Shown here piece after piece: positions 11,230 through 22,983 of a stretch of DNA of 64,000 nt (its first letter is position 1; each line of letters starts with the position of its first letter). The stretch is from assembly GCA_030035585.1 (NCBI GenBank), contig CM057465.1, forward strand, positions 28,786,001-28,850,000, in the 5' to 3' direction. This stretch comes from Dugong dugon (lineage: Eukaryota; Chordata; Mammalia; Sirenia; Dugongidae). The position numbers and the translations under genes are program-made. The notes beneath the pieces are model-generated. The model ran no database searches. It worked only from the letters and a program-made list of their open reading frames with translations, and had not been told where the DNA came from.

Positions 11230-13594
11230 TCAAGAGGAGCCCGTTTTTTTGTTTTTCTTCTGCGTACCCTTTCTGTAGTTTTGGATTTAGTACTAACCCA
11301 GAGGTAAAGGAGTTTCCTTTTGTAGAATAGTAAGGTTGCAGTAGAAAGGTGATGAATTCCAAGAGAACAGTGGTCCTAGCGTGACTTAGTATGATCAGGA
11401 TTTACTTATTAAATTACGCAAATATTCCATAGAAATGAAAGAATTTTTTTAATTAAAGAGGCTATAAAGATTATCTACTTCAGCATCCCATCAAACTGGT
11501 GATTTTGTCAAGCACAGAACCTGACAGATATTAGGCCTTGATTAAATGTTAATTGCTTTCTTTCTCCTTTTTTCGTATTCAGAAACTGAAAAGGTGAGGG
11601 CAATTTCATATACAGTAAGTGAAATGATTAGGGCATTTTCATATAGAGTAAGTAAAATGGCTTGGCTTTAGATCACATGGTTTCTTACAGGCAAAGGTGA
11701 AAACAAAGGACTTCTAATTTTCAGCACAGTGATCTTTTATATCATGTAGTTAATTTCAACATTGTTTTAAAGTCCCCAAAGGTGAGTGGTTATCTTATAA
11801 ATTTCAGGGATTATTCACATTTGTATCCCCTAATCTTGGCAGTTTCAACTACAAATTCCCTTATTTTCGTAGGGCTATAAAAGCCTATCTGCCATCTGTT
11901 AATATATATCATTTAACATTCCATATGAGTTCCTTCTTCCCTGTTTTATTTTAAGAAATCATTTCAACTAATGTATTTTTGCCTCTTAAGTGTCATTGGT
12001 ATACCCAACTTTTTTTTTTTTTTTAAACAGGTTGGTGGCAGAATAAACTACGAGATGATAGTGAACTTTCAAATATGGAACAAAAACATCCCGTTAAACT
12101 TTGTTTCATTATTCTAATTGTAAAAACTTGAAAAGTTCATAAGTGTGTATGTACAGAAAAGTATTGTCCTAATTGCTGGTCTAAACTGAAGGGCTTTGGA
12201 AAGAAGTGAGATAGGGTTTCATGATTTAATAGAATTAAAGTTGAACTGTATTATGAACACCTTTTATCACTGACTAAGAAATGAACTAGTGATTCTGGAG
12301 AGAGCCATTTGAGATTATGGAGTGAAGGGTCACCTCATGAAAGGTGTGTGTTCACAAGGATAGCCTGGTTAGGAGAGATTGGATATTTTCCTTAGCCTTT
12401 TTCTATTCCATTCCCATGTTCTTTAGGAAACTTTGCTTGTTTACTGGTGTTCTAGCAGAGTAATAAGCAGTTTTCATAACTTCTCGGTTCTGTTTTCTCC
12501 CACTCAGATATATAATTTGTCTTTTGTGATTCTTCTCAGCCTGCTTAGCTACACACTGTGACTTTTTCTAGTCTTAGGTGACCTTTCTGAAAGATATCTT
12601 CCTGTTATTCTCTAGATAGCTTCTAAGTTAGATGTCTTTAATAAGTGATTATATGAACGTTTAAAGTAAAAATTCTCAGTGTCCAAGAAATCATTAAAAT
12701 GTAGCCCATTGAGCATATTTGTGTGCCTTAATTGGAGATTCTTTTTCCAAATTCCTTCTTAATTAAAGAAAATGATATGATTCAATATTATGTTTATATA
12801 AAGTGGAACTGAGGTTGTTTTATCATATTTTCCTTAACAAGTGAAAATAAATTCTACATACATAAGATTACTATTTTTCTTCCACTCCTAGAGGCTTATG
12901 ACTAGAAATTTTTCAATGTCGATAGATGTATTTATCAGCAAACATAATCAAATGTCTCAACCTTTCTCATTTTGAGATTGATTGCTCTCACATCTCATGT
13001 TCTTCAAAGGCACGCCTGAGGCATGTCAGCATCCTCTCTTGCTTCCTACCTTATAGCTGCATAAATTTTCTTCCATAAGTTGTATTTCAAAAGTGCCCCA
13101 TCTAACATTTATTTTTTCTGTTGCTTTGTCAACTTCTTGTCAGGCAAAAGTATGCCCTAAGGAAAATAATTATCTGTTACCAAAGATACCATTTATTTTA
13201 AGCTTTTAAAGAGAATTCTAAAGGAATTTCCAAAAAATTTTTCAAATTTTAACTCAATTTATAATTGACTCTAAGTTAGAGATCACAACTAGACTATGGG
13301 CCAAATATAGCCCACAGACATATTTTATTTGGCCTTGAAGATGTTATGAAACCTTTGAATTAATTACCAATATTTTACAGTTGGAAGATCTCACATAAAC
13401 ATCCAGATTACAAATTTTCTTGAGAAATTAGACTATCTGGCAACACTGGGCCTGCATTTCCACATGGGCACTGGTTGGTTAGAGCTGAAGGGTTTAGAAT
13501 ATGAGCTCTCCAGTTATCGGCAGTTTCCTAACCTATACCATCCCATTTATATTCCTCTTTGTTCCAATAGGGTTGTAATTGTTTATGCTCTGTA
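11230..13594. other. Intron stretch, mostly unique
   Basis: Unique AT-rich sequence. A stretch near 13290-13450 (GGGCCAAATATAGCCCACAG) looks like an old DNA-transposon scrap that I cannot name. Confidence 0.55.
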
Positions 13595-13760
13595 CCAGGG
13601 CTTTTGAAATTTTAATTTCCCTATGAATCACCAGGGGATCTTATTAAAATTCAGATTCTGATCCAGTTGTTCTGGGTTGGGGCCTGAGATTCTGCATTTC
13701 TTACAAACTGTCAGTGATGTCAATGTTGCTATCCCAGGACAACATTTTGAGTAGCAAGGT
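13595..13760 (+). mobile_element. MER5A-type relic
   Basis: ATCACCAGGGGATCTTATTA, GGGGCCTGAGATTCTGCATT and a GGACAACATTTTGAGTA end are MER5A wording. The termini are degraded. Confidence 0.6.
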
Positions 13761-13767
13761 TTTAGAC

Positions 13768-13905
13768 CAGTGGTTCTTAAAGTGTGGTTCTTGGGACAGC
13801 AACATCAACATCTACTGAATCATGAATTCTGGAGTGGGGTCCAGTAATGTGTTCTAGTAAGCCCTCCTGCTGATTCTGAAGCACACTAAAATTTAAGAAC
13901 CACTG
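13768..13905 (-). mobile_element. MER5A-type hAT DNA transposon relic
   Basis: Perfect 14-base terminal inverted repeats (cagtggttcttaaa, tttaagaaccactg) with 8-base flanks ttttagac and ttctagac, seven of eight matching. Confidence 0.85.
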
Positions 13906-13954
13906 TTCTAGACTCTCTTAGGACTGAATACTATTCCTAAAAGCATCTATGTCA

Positions 13955-14133
13955 GAGGTTTTAAAACCTGGCTGAACTGTAGAAATCATTTGGGGAACTT
14001 TCAAAAAACACTGATGGTTTGACCCCACCCATAGAGATTCTGACATAACTGGTCTGAGGTGAGGCCCAGGCATCGGAATTTTTAAAAATGCTTTAATTGA
14101 TCCTACTGCACGGCAGAGCTGAAAACCACTGCT
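13955..14133 (+). mobile_element. MER5A-type relic
   Basis: GAAATCATTTGGGGAACTTT, GGTGAGGCCCAGGCATCGG and the end GAAAACCACTG. Confidence 0.6.
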
Positions 14134-16015
14134 AAATAAAGAGACAGTCTTGGCACATTACCTGAATATTCAATAGCTCTCTTGTCAGAAATAATCTTAT
14201 AACTAACATTTATAACTTAAATCCATTTGTATTTTTCTATATCCTTTGTAAATCAAAATGTAGCTGATTTCCTATCATGCCCTTTGGTCAAAATATGATA
14301 TTTCATAAATTAACTCTTCACAAGTATATTTTTTAAAAATTCGAAAATCTGTCTCACTCTTTGCGGAGTGCATTTAGCTTCTGAGCTGTATGGATTAGAA
14401 AACATTTCTTTTTAATACTCTTGACATAACCTAATAGGTTAGGTTGTACATTGTACAACTCTAGGAGGGCACTTTTCATATTTGTAGTCATCATAGATTT
14501 GTATGTTTATTAAGACCATTTTCTGGCAGGTGGCAGAACGGTGCCTGGAGGAAGAGGCCACGTTTTCTAAATTGTAGAGTGGCGTAATTTGGGCAAGCAA
14601 TAGAGTTGTATTTAATTGCACAGACAAGATCACTATAACCTCATGATAAAACAGATTTCCCTTCACTGAAAATATATGCTAATAAATCATTTTGCAAGTA
14701 AGCATTGGTTCAGTTTAGTATCAGTGTTAAGAGGTTAAATGTTTGAATTAGCTAATATTCTGTTAAATTTAGGGTGGTAGTGTTCCAGTAAAAATTGATT
14801 TGAAGGTCAGATAGTAAGTCCTAATTCAGTTTGCTATTTTAGAACTGCTTTTTAAAGTTGTACCCATTATGAATTATATTCTTAAATATAGAATTATTAA
14901 GAAATAAAATCTATCATCTCTAAAACATTTTAGAGTATGGAAAGTATTATCACAGGTTAGCCTGATAATTGGAACTGTAGTGTTATAGAAAGTGATTTAG
15001 GAAAGAAAATGAAAAAAAAAAAAAGAAAAGACATATTATCACAACTCATTTTTGTTTGCCTTTGGAGATAATGGAATATTTTTATTTTTACGTTTTTTTT
15101 TTAATACATATATAGAAGAGGCAACAAAATGACTTCAGCTAACTTTAAAAATATAATGGATCCTTTGCCTTTGGGCTTGAAGTGTAAGTGACTGGCTTGT
15201 AGTGCCACTTTACCACCTGCTGTTATATTCGCTCAGAGTGGAAATGAGACATTTTTATATTGTAGCAGTCAGTACTGTGCCATATATATTTTCTTAATTT
15301 GATAATGTCAGTACAGTGTGGTTTGCACCTCATCTCAAATTTCCCCTTTTCCTTTAAGGATTAAAATTTACTAGTTCTTATTATAGGGTGTTTGTGTGTG
15401 AGGAAAGCAGGTTTTGATGTTTTTCATCAACACCAAATAATATGCCATACTACAGAATACAGGCTCTCAGTTACTAAACAACAAAAATATATTTAAAATA
15501 GAGATCTAACTGAATCTTGGCATGAGCTCATTGACACTTAAGCAAATGAATTTATAGCAAGTCTATTCAGAATCTAGTCTTTTATAACAAAATTCTATAA
15601 GAGAGGCTTGAATATTTGTAGGAATCAACATGGGTAGCCCATAATAAGACTGAAGATGTTGTTTATTTTATATTTTCCTATATACTAGCAGAAGAAGTCC
15701 ACGTGATCTGAAATGTCAACATTTTTCCAGTGTTACAGACATGCTGCCTTTATTATTGTTCTTTCAAAAAGCTTTTTTAAAATAATAAATTTTAGTTTAT
15801 ACTATGTGATAAGTAATAAAAATATAGACTGGGGTTAGGCACAATCTTTTCAGTGTCTCATGAGCTCTGAATGCTAATCCCTCCTATTTTTGACATTGTT
15901 TGGCCTTTAATTGAGTCCCTTTTCCATCAACATAAAAATAGAGCAGGACTATGGCCTCTCACCCTAGGCAGCCTATGTTTTAGTTATTTGAAAGGATTTA
16001 AAGACATGGTGTTAA
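14134..16015. other. Intron stretch, nothing recognised
   Basis: AT-rich unique sequence; the minus frame at 14439-14666 has no signature. Confidence 0.6.
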
Positions 16016-16218
16016 TCTCTGGGTAGTGCAAATGGTTAACACCCTCAGCTGCTAACGGAAAGGTTGGAAGTTCAAGTCTACCCCAGTGGTGCCTCAGAAT
16101 AAAAGCCTGGCACTGTCTGAGAAATCAGCCATTAAAAAACCTGTGGAGCACAGTTCTGCTCTGATGCACATGGAGTTGCCATGCCTTTGAGTGAACTCAC
16201 GGCAGCTGATTTGGTTTA
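16016..16218 (+). mobile_element. AfroSINE (longer variant)
   Basis: Sense copy with head GGTAGTGCAAATGGTTAACA, an extra internal segment and tail TTTGAGTGAACTCACGGCAG. Confidence 0.8.
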
Positions 16219-16659
16219 TGGTATTAGAGGGAAGGAACTTCTGTATCACATTTCCATTACTAGCAAAAATAGACTTTTTGAGCTTACCATTATGAAACTA
16301 ATTTGTTTTATTTTTAATTTAAGCTCTTCCCCTTCTCCTCCCTCTCGCCTCCCTTCCTTTTCTCATTCTCCCCCTTACGGTTCCCTGGATTCACCATCTT
16401 GGTTGATGGAGTACCATAATCCCATTCATTCATCTAGGTAGCATGCTCTATGGCTCCTTAGTGGATTTATCTTAGGTATTTAATGAAATACTAAGTCCTG
16501 TACATTTCCACCTCTGAAATACATCTATATTTTAGTAAGGATTCTATTACCTCTTACCTGGACTACTACAGTAGTCTTTGAACTAGTCTTTTTACTTCTG
16601 TTCTCCCCAAGTCCAAAGCAGTGACTTTCAGCTCTCACTAAATATTAGGCCATTTAAGG
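16219..16659. other. Intron stretch between two SINEs
   Basis: Unique, with a C/T-rich run at 16326-16375. Confidence 0.55.
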
Positions 16660-16851
16660 GATAAGGAGCTTCCGCTGCTAACTGAAAGGTCAGTGGCTTG
16701 AACCCACCAATGGCTCCACAGGAGAAAAGACCTGGCAATCTGCTACCATAAAGATTATAGCCTAGGAAACACTATGGAGCAGTTCTCCTCTGTCCGATAG
16801 CATCACTATGAGTCAGAATTGACTCTATGACAACTAACGACAACAACAGGA
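16660..16851 (+). mobile_element. AfroSINE (longer variant)
   Basis: Sense copy; the head is truncated (GCTTCCGCTGCTAACTGAAA) and the tail reads TATGAGTCAGAATTGACTC, then AACGACAACAAC. Confidence 0.85.
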
Positions 16852-16860
16852 GCACTTTAT

Positions 16861-16970
16861 AATAATTAATTCAGGATCTCTGGGAGTGGAACCCAGCGTC
16901 AATATTTTTTAAAAGTGTTCCAGGTGACTCAAATGTACAGAAGTGCTTAAAGACCTCTGTTCTAACAGCT
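16861..16970 (+). mobile_element. MER5-type fragment
   Basis: CAGGATCTCTGGGAGTGGAA to AGACCTCTGTTCT resembles the second half of MER5A. Confidence 0.45.
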
Positions 16971-16979
16971 CCTCTATTA

Positions 16980-17169
16980 CAGTGGTTCTCGAAGTGTGAT
17001 CCTCAGGCTGCAAAAAGCATCAGCATTGTGGAGAACTTGTTAGAAATGCAAATTCCTGGGCCTCATACCCAGATCTGCTAAATCAGAAATTCAGGGCATG
17101 GGGCCCACCAGTCTGTTTTAACGAGCCCTACAGGTGATTGTGATGCATGCTCAATTTTGAAAACCACTG
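16980..17169 (-). mobile_element. MER5A
   Basis: CAGTGGTTCTCGAAGTG to GAAAACCACTG, with typical internal wording (GAAATGCAAATTCCTGGGCC). Confidence 0.85.
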
Positions 17170-17177
17170 TTCTACAA

Positions 17178-17788
17178 AAGTAGCACCCCCTCATTTAAAG
17201 TTGTTCACCACTGCTTGTAGATTTTCTTGAGTATGTCCATCTCTACTTATGTATTGAATTTGAAAGAGTCTATATCCCTTTCATGATTGTTGGAATATAC
17301 AGTTTCCCACCAATATTTTCTGTCTCTCAGATTTATTGGGAAGCTACTTTCCCACTTACAGTGCATGCTGTTGCAACGCAGGGGCCTTTATGACATTAAA
17401 ACTGAAAAAATGGGTGTGTGCTGCGCATTACTGTTTCTACAGGATGTTGTATGAGGTGTGTGCATTTTGGGTAAGAAAAATAGATATTTTAAAAATTCTT
17501 ATGTGGCAGACATTTGTACCAGTGGACTCTGGGAGACTCTAGGGTAAAATTAGTGGTACAACATATGTACTTTGGGGCAGTAAGGGTAGGCTTGTGGGAG
17601 GGGACAAAAAAAAAAACCATGCTACCTACCAAAAAGTCAGACACACTCAATGATTCAGCATGCTCCCATTAATGAAAATACATGGTATCAACAAAAAAAT
17701 TCAAAGCAGAAAATTATTGAGTCTTGAAAGGGATATACTACTTTCATTAGCTAAATTTCAAGGCACAATATACACTTAGAATGAAGTT
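17178..17788. other. Intron stretch, nothing recognised
   Basis: Unique sequence; the frame at 17336-17542 has no signature. Confidence 0.55.
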
Positions 17789-17800
17789 CCTTATTAATGA

Positions 17801-17953
17801 GAACCCCATTGTCTTCAAGTTGATTCTGACTCATATGGACCCTATAGGACAGAGTAGAACTGTCCCGTAGGATTTCCAAGGGACACCTGGAGGGTTCGAA
17901 CTGCTGACCTTTTGGTTAGCAGCCAAACTCTTAACCACTGTGTCACTAGGGCT
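17801..17953 (-). mobile_element. AfroSINE with target-site duplication
   Basis: Antisense full-length copy between perfect 12-base repeats ccttattaatga (17789-17800, 17954-17965). Confidence 0.95.
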
Positions 17954-17998
17954 CCTTATTAATGAAAGTGGATGTAAATTCATAGTGCAAATGCTCTT

Positions 17999-19018
17999 TG
18001 ATTTTTTTTTTTTTAATTGTGCTTTAAGTGCAAGTTTACAGCTCAAGTTAGTTTCTCATACAAAGATTTATAGGCACATTGTTATGTGACCCTAGTTGCT
18101 CTATCATGTGATAACACACTCCTCCTTTCCACCCCAGATTTCCTATGTCCATTCAACCAGCTCCTGTACCTTTCTGCCTTCTCATTTCACCTCTGGACAG
18201 AAGCTGCCCATTTAGTCTCATGTATCTACTTGACTAAGAAGCACACTCTTCACGAAGATCATTTTATATCTTATAGTTCAGTCTAATCTTTGTCTGAAGA
18301 GTTGACTTTGGGATGGTTTTAGTTCTGGGTTAACAGAAAGTCTGAGGGCCATGTCATCTGGGATTCATCCAGTCTCAGTCAAACCATTAAGTCTGGTCTT
18401 TTTACTAGAATTTGAGTTCTACACCCTCCTTTTCTCCTGCTCCATCAGGGACTCTCTGTTATGTACCCTGTTAGGGTGGTCATTGGTGGCAGCCAGGCAC
18501 CATCTAGTACTTCTGGTCTCAGGCTGTTGGAGTCCCTGGTTTATGTGGCCCTTTTTGTCTCTTGGGCTAATGTTTTCCCTGTGTCTTCAGTGTTCTTTAT
18601 TCTCCTTTGCTCCATGTAGGTTGGGACCAACTGAAGCATCTCAAATGGCTGCTCGCTAGCTTTTAAGACCCTAGACGCCGCTCACCAAAGTGGGATGCAG
18701 AACATTTTCTTAATAAACTTTGTTATGCCAGTTGACCTAGATATCCCCTGAAATCATGTCCCCCACCCCCCGCCCCTGCTACTCTGTCCCTTGAAGTGTT
18801 TGGTTGTAGTCCGGAAACTTCTTAGCTTTTGGTTTAGTCTAGTTGTGCCAACTTCTCCTGTATTGTGTGTTGTCCTTCCCTTCACCTAAGATAATTCTTG
18901 TTTACTATCTAGTTAGTGAATTCCCCTCTCCCTCCCTCCTCACCCTCGTAACCATCAAAGAATGTTTTCTGCTGTGTTTAAACATTTTCTTGAGTTCTTA
19001 TAATAGTGGTCTCCTACT
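17999..19018 (-). mobile_element. L1 LINE, 5'-truncated, antisense
   Basis: It starts with a T run (the poly-A tail on the minus strand), then AATTGTGCTTTAAGTGCAAG and L1 3' UTR. A 17-base target-site duplication, atagtgcaaatgctctt (17982-17998) and atagtgcaaattctctt (19019-19035), differs at one base. Confidence 0.9.
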
Positions 19019-19199
19019 ATAGTGCAAATTCTCTTGTTAACTTTGAGTTTCTCAGTTGTTTTTTTTTGTAATATATAATAGCTCTTCTTTGTTTTGACTT
19101 CATAATACAAATGATGGGTAGTGGTTGAGGATTTCCACCAGACTGCGAAAGTTTGCAGTCCATCTCTGCCAATATATCTTGGCCTGGGCAATTTGTGTA

Positions 19200-19325
19200 A
19201 TTTTTTTGTGCCTCTATTTCCTCATCTTCAAAATGGAGCTGCTGATAATGCCTGTCTCATAGAATAGTTAGGATTAACTGAATTAATACATGCCATTACT
19301 TAGTAAGTGCCTGGCCTGTAGTATT
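19200..19325 (+). mobile_element. MIR SINE
   Basis: CTCTATTTCCTCATCTTCAAAA to GTAAGTGCCTGGCCTGTAG. Confidence 0.7.
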
Positions 19326-19529
19326 AATCAAAAACATTATTCTTACTAAAAACTGGAAAACTGTGCTGCCATTTTCTTGTTTCTTGGTATCTTTGCATTA
19401 TTAATATTAATCTAAATCTAGGATTTTTTATTGGAATCTTTTTTAAGAGACCTATTTATTTCATGAGGGTTGGTCTAGTTAAGCTAGATAATTGTTATGT
19501 GCCCTTGAGTCAGTTCTGACTCATAGCCT

Positions 19530-22500
19530 TGGTGATAAAAATGACTTTGGAGATTCCATGATAGAATTTTGCAAGACCAACAACTTCTTCATTGCAGATA
19601 CCCTTCTTTAACAACATAAATGGTGTCTGTACACATGGACCTCACCAGATGGAATACACAAGAATCAAATTGAGTACATCTGTGGAGAGAGACAATGGAG
19701 AAGCTCAATATCATAAGCCAGAACAAGGCTTGGGGCCGACTGCGGAACAGACCATCAGATGCACATATGCAAGTTCAAACCGAAGATGAACAAAATTAAA
19801 GCAGGTCAATAAGAGCCAAAGTACAACCTTGAGTATATCCTACCTGAATTTAGAGACCATCTCAAGAACAGAGTTGATGCATTGAACACTAATGACTGAA
19901 GACCAGACAAGTTGTGGGATAACATCAAGGACATCATCAATAAAAAAAGCGAAAGGTCATTAAAAAGACAGGAAAGAAAGAAAAGACCAGAACGGATGTT
20001 AGAAGAGACTCTGAAACTTGCTCTCGAACATAGGACAGCCAAAGCTAAAGAAGAAATAATGAAGTGAAGCTGAACAGAAGATTTCAAAGGATGGCTCAGG
20101 ATGACAAAATAAAGTATTATAATGAAATGTGCAAAGACCTGGAGTTAGAAAACCAAAAGGGAAGAATGTGCTTGACATTTCTCAAGCTGAAAGAACTGAA
20201 GAAAAAATTCAAGCCTCGAGTTGCAATATTGAAGAATTCTATAGGCAGAATATTGAAAGATGCAGGAAACATCAAAAGAAGGTGGAAGGAATACACAGAA
20301 TCACTGTACCAGAAAGAACTGGTCAATGTTAAACCATTACAGGAGGTAGCATATGATCAAGAGCTGATGGTATTATAGGAAGAAGTCCAAGCTGCACTGA
20401 AGGCACTGGCGAAAAACAAGGTTCTAGGAATTGAAAGAATACTAATTGAGATGGTTCAACAAATGGATGCAGCATTGGAGATGCTCATTTGTCTATGCCA
20501 AGAAATTTGGAGGACAGCTACCTGGCTGACTAACTGGAAGGTGTCCATATTTGTGCCCATTCCAAAGGCAGGTGATCCAACAAAATGTGGAAATTATCAA
20601 ACAGTATCATTAATATCACTGTCTTAGGCTAGGTTCTCTAGAGAAGCAAAACCAAAAAAGTATATAAATTTATATATAGAGAGATTTATATCAAGGAAAC
20701 AGCTCACATGATTGTAGAGGCTAGAACATCCCAAGTCCGTGGTGCAGGGTAGAGGCCTCTACAAATTCACGCAGCCGCAGAAGCTGGCAAACCCAAGGTC
20801 GGCAGGTTGGAGAGCAGAGCTCCTGCTCACAGGCTGTGAAGGCTGATGAATTCCAAGATCAGCAGACAAGACTGCAAGGTTTCTTCTGATTCACATAGCT
20901 GCAGGGGCTGGCGAATCCAAGATCAGCAGGTCGGGGATCAGGACTCTTGCACACAGGCTGTGAAGATCGATGAATCCCAAGATTGACAGGTAAGCTGCTA
21001 GCTCAAGTCCAAAGATCCAGGAGGTGAGACAACAAGAGGCAGCTGCTGGGTCCAGAACAAGCCAAAAGCCTTGGCAAGATGAGCAGGAAGGAAGTAGCCA
21101 GTGGAGGGCCAAAAGATGAAGGCTGAGGGGGCGGTGAACTGCCACAGGCCCTGCCCCTATTGATACCACTCAGCGCATCCCATCATGGGGGTGATCACAT
21201 ATCAGATTTCAACAGGGAAGTGATCACAACATTATATAACTGCCAAAACACTGAGAATCATGGCCTAGCCAAGTTGACATGCAATCTTAACCATCACAAT
21301 CACACACAAGTAAAATTTTGCTGAAGATAATTCTGAAGTGGTTGCAGCAGTACATTGACAGGGAACTGCCAGAAATTCAAGCCAGATTCAGAAGAAGATG
21401 TGGAATGTGGGATATCATTGATGATGTTAGATGGATCTTTGGTGAAAGCAGAGAATAGCATAAAGATGTTTACTGGTGTTTTATTGACTATGCAAAGGCC
21501 TTCGACTGTATGGATCATAACAAATTACGAATAACATTGCGAAGAATGGGAATTCCAGATCACTTAATTGTGCTCGTGTGGAACCTGTACATAGACTAAG
21601 AGGCAGTTTTTCCAGCAGAACAAGGGAATACTGCATGGTTTAGAGTCAGGAAAGGTGTGTGACAGGGTTGTATCCTTTCACCATACTTATTTAATCTGTA
21701 TGCCCAGCAGAGAATCAGAGAAGCTGGACTATGTGAAGAAGAACATGGCTGGCATCAGGATTGGAGGGAGACTCATTAACAACCTGTGATATGCAGATGA
21801 CACAGTCTTGCTTGCTGAAAGTGAAGAGGACGTGAAGCACTTACTGATGAAGATCAAAGACCACACCTTCAGTATGGATTACACCTCTAAAGAGGACAAA
21901 AATCCTCACAAGAGGACCAATAAGCAACATCATGATAAATGGAGAAAATATTGAAGTTGTCAAGGATTTCATTTTACTTGTGTCTACAAACAACGCCCAC
22001 TGAAGCAGCAGTCGAAAAAATCAAACAACCAATTGCAATGGGCAAATATGCTGCAAAAGACCTTTCTAAAATATTAAAGAGCAAAAATGTCACTTTAAGG
22101 ACTAAGGTACACCTGACCCCATCCATGGTATCCTCAATTGCCTCATATGCATGCGGAAGCTGGACAGTGAATAAGGAAGACTGTAGAAGAATTGATGCCT
22201 TTGAATTATGGTGTTGATGGAGAATGTTGAGTATACCATGGAATTCCAGAAGAATGAACAGATCTGTCTTGGAAGAAGTACAGCCAGAATGCTCCCTATA
22301 AGCGAGGATGGCTTGACTTCATCTTATGTACTTTGGTACTTTGGACATGGTATTGGGAGGGACCAGTCCCTGGAGAAGGACATCGTGTTTGGTAAAGTAG
22401 AGGATCAGGGAAAGAGAGGAAGACCCTCAATGAGATGGATTGACGCACTGTCTGCACTGATGGGCTCAAGCATAGCAAAGATTGTGAGGATGGCATAGGA

Positions 22501-22575
22501 CCGGGCAGTGGTTCCTTCTGTAGTACATATGGTCGCTATGAGTTGGAACTGACTCGATGGCACCTATCAACAACA
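19530..22575 (+). mobile_element. RTE-class (BovB-like) LINE, 5'-truncated, broken
   Basis: About 2.4 kb of RTE LINE after removal of the LTR at 20620-21298. It covers the end of the endonuclease region, the linker (frame 20064-20378 has KELKKKFKPRVA), and the reverse transcriptase with an AKAFDC-like motif (about 21492) and the catalytic YADDT (from 21790). The codon just before YADDT is now TGA, and further stops and frameshifts make it inactive. The 3' end (22531-22575) reads ggtcgctatgagttggaa, then GATGGCACC and CAACAACA. This same tail ends the SINEs in the window. A short antisense SINE-like scrap lies at 19488-19529. Confidence 0.9.
20620..21298 (-). mobile_element. Solo LTR family B inside the RTE LINE
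   Basis: TG...CA element with a perfect 5-base target-site duplication, atcac, at 20615-20619 and 21299-21303. It splits the RTE LINE, whose reverse-transcriptase sequence resumes exactly after the second copy. It contains extra internal units with the wording CTGGCGAATCCAAGATCAGCAG, so it is longer than the copy at 5892. Confidence 0.9.
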
Positions 22576-22600
22576 TATTATGTGTGCGTATACTGCTTTT

Positions 22601-22757
22601 CAAAACCCTGGTGGTGCAGTGGTTAAGAAATTGGCTGCTAATCAAAAAGATTGGCAGTTCAAATCCACCAGCCGCTCCTTGGAAACCCTATGGGGCAGTT
22701 CTACTCCATCCTCTAGGGTTACTATGAGTCATAATCGACTCGATGGCAACGGTTTTA
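22601..22757 (+). mobile_element. AfroSINE next to the RTE 3' end
   Basis: Sense copy AAACCCTGGTGGTGCAGTGG to GATGGCAACGGTTTT, lying 25 bases after the RTE LINE tail. Confidence 0.95.
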
Positions 22758-22780
22758 TACTGATTTTCAGTTGTGTATAT

Positions 22781-22983
22781 AGGAGCCCTCCTAGTGCAGT
22801 AGTTAAATGCTTGGCTGCTAATAGAAAAGTTGGCCATCTGAACCCAGCAGCCACACCTGGGGAGAAAGATGTGGCAATCTACTTCAGTAAAGATTTACAG
22901 CTTCAGAAACCATATGTGGCTGTTTTACTCTGTCCTGTAGGGTCGCTATGTGTCAGAATCGAGTTGGTGGCAATGGGGTTATA
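22781..22983 (+). mobile_element. AfroSINE (longer variant)
   Basis: Sense copy starting GGAGCCCTCCTAGTGCAGTA with an inserted GATGTGGCAATCTACTTCAG segment, ending GGTGGCAATGGGGTT. Confidence 0.95.
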
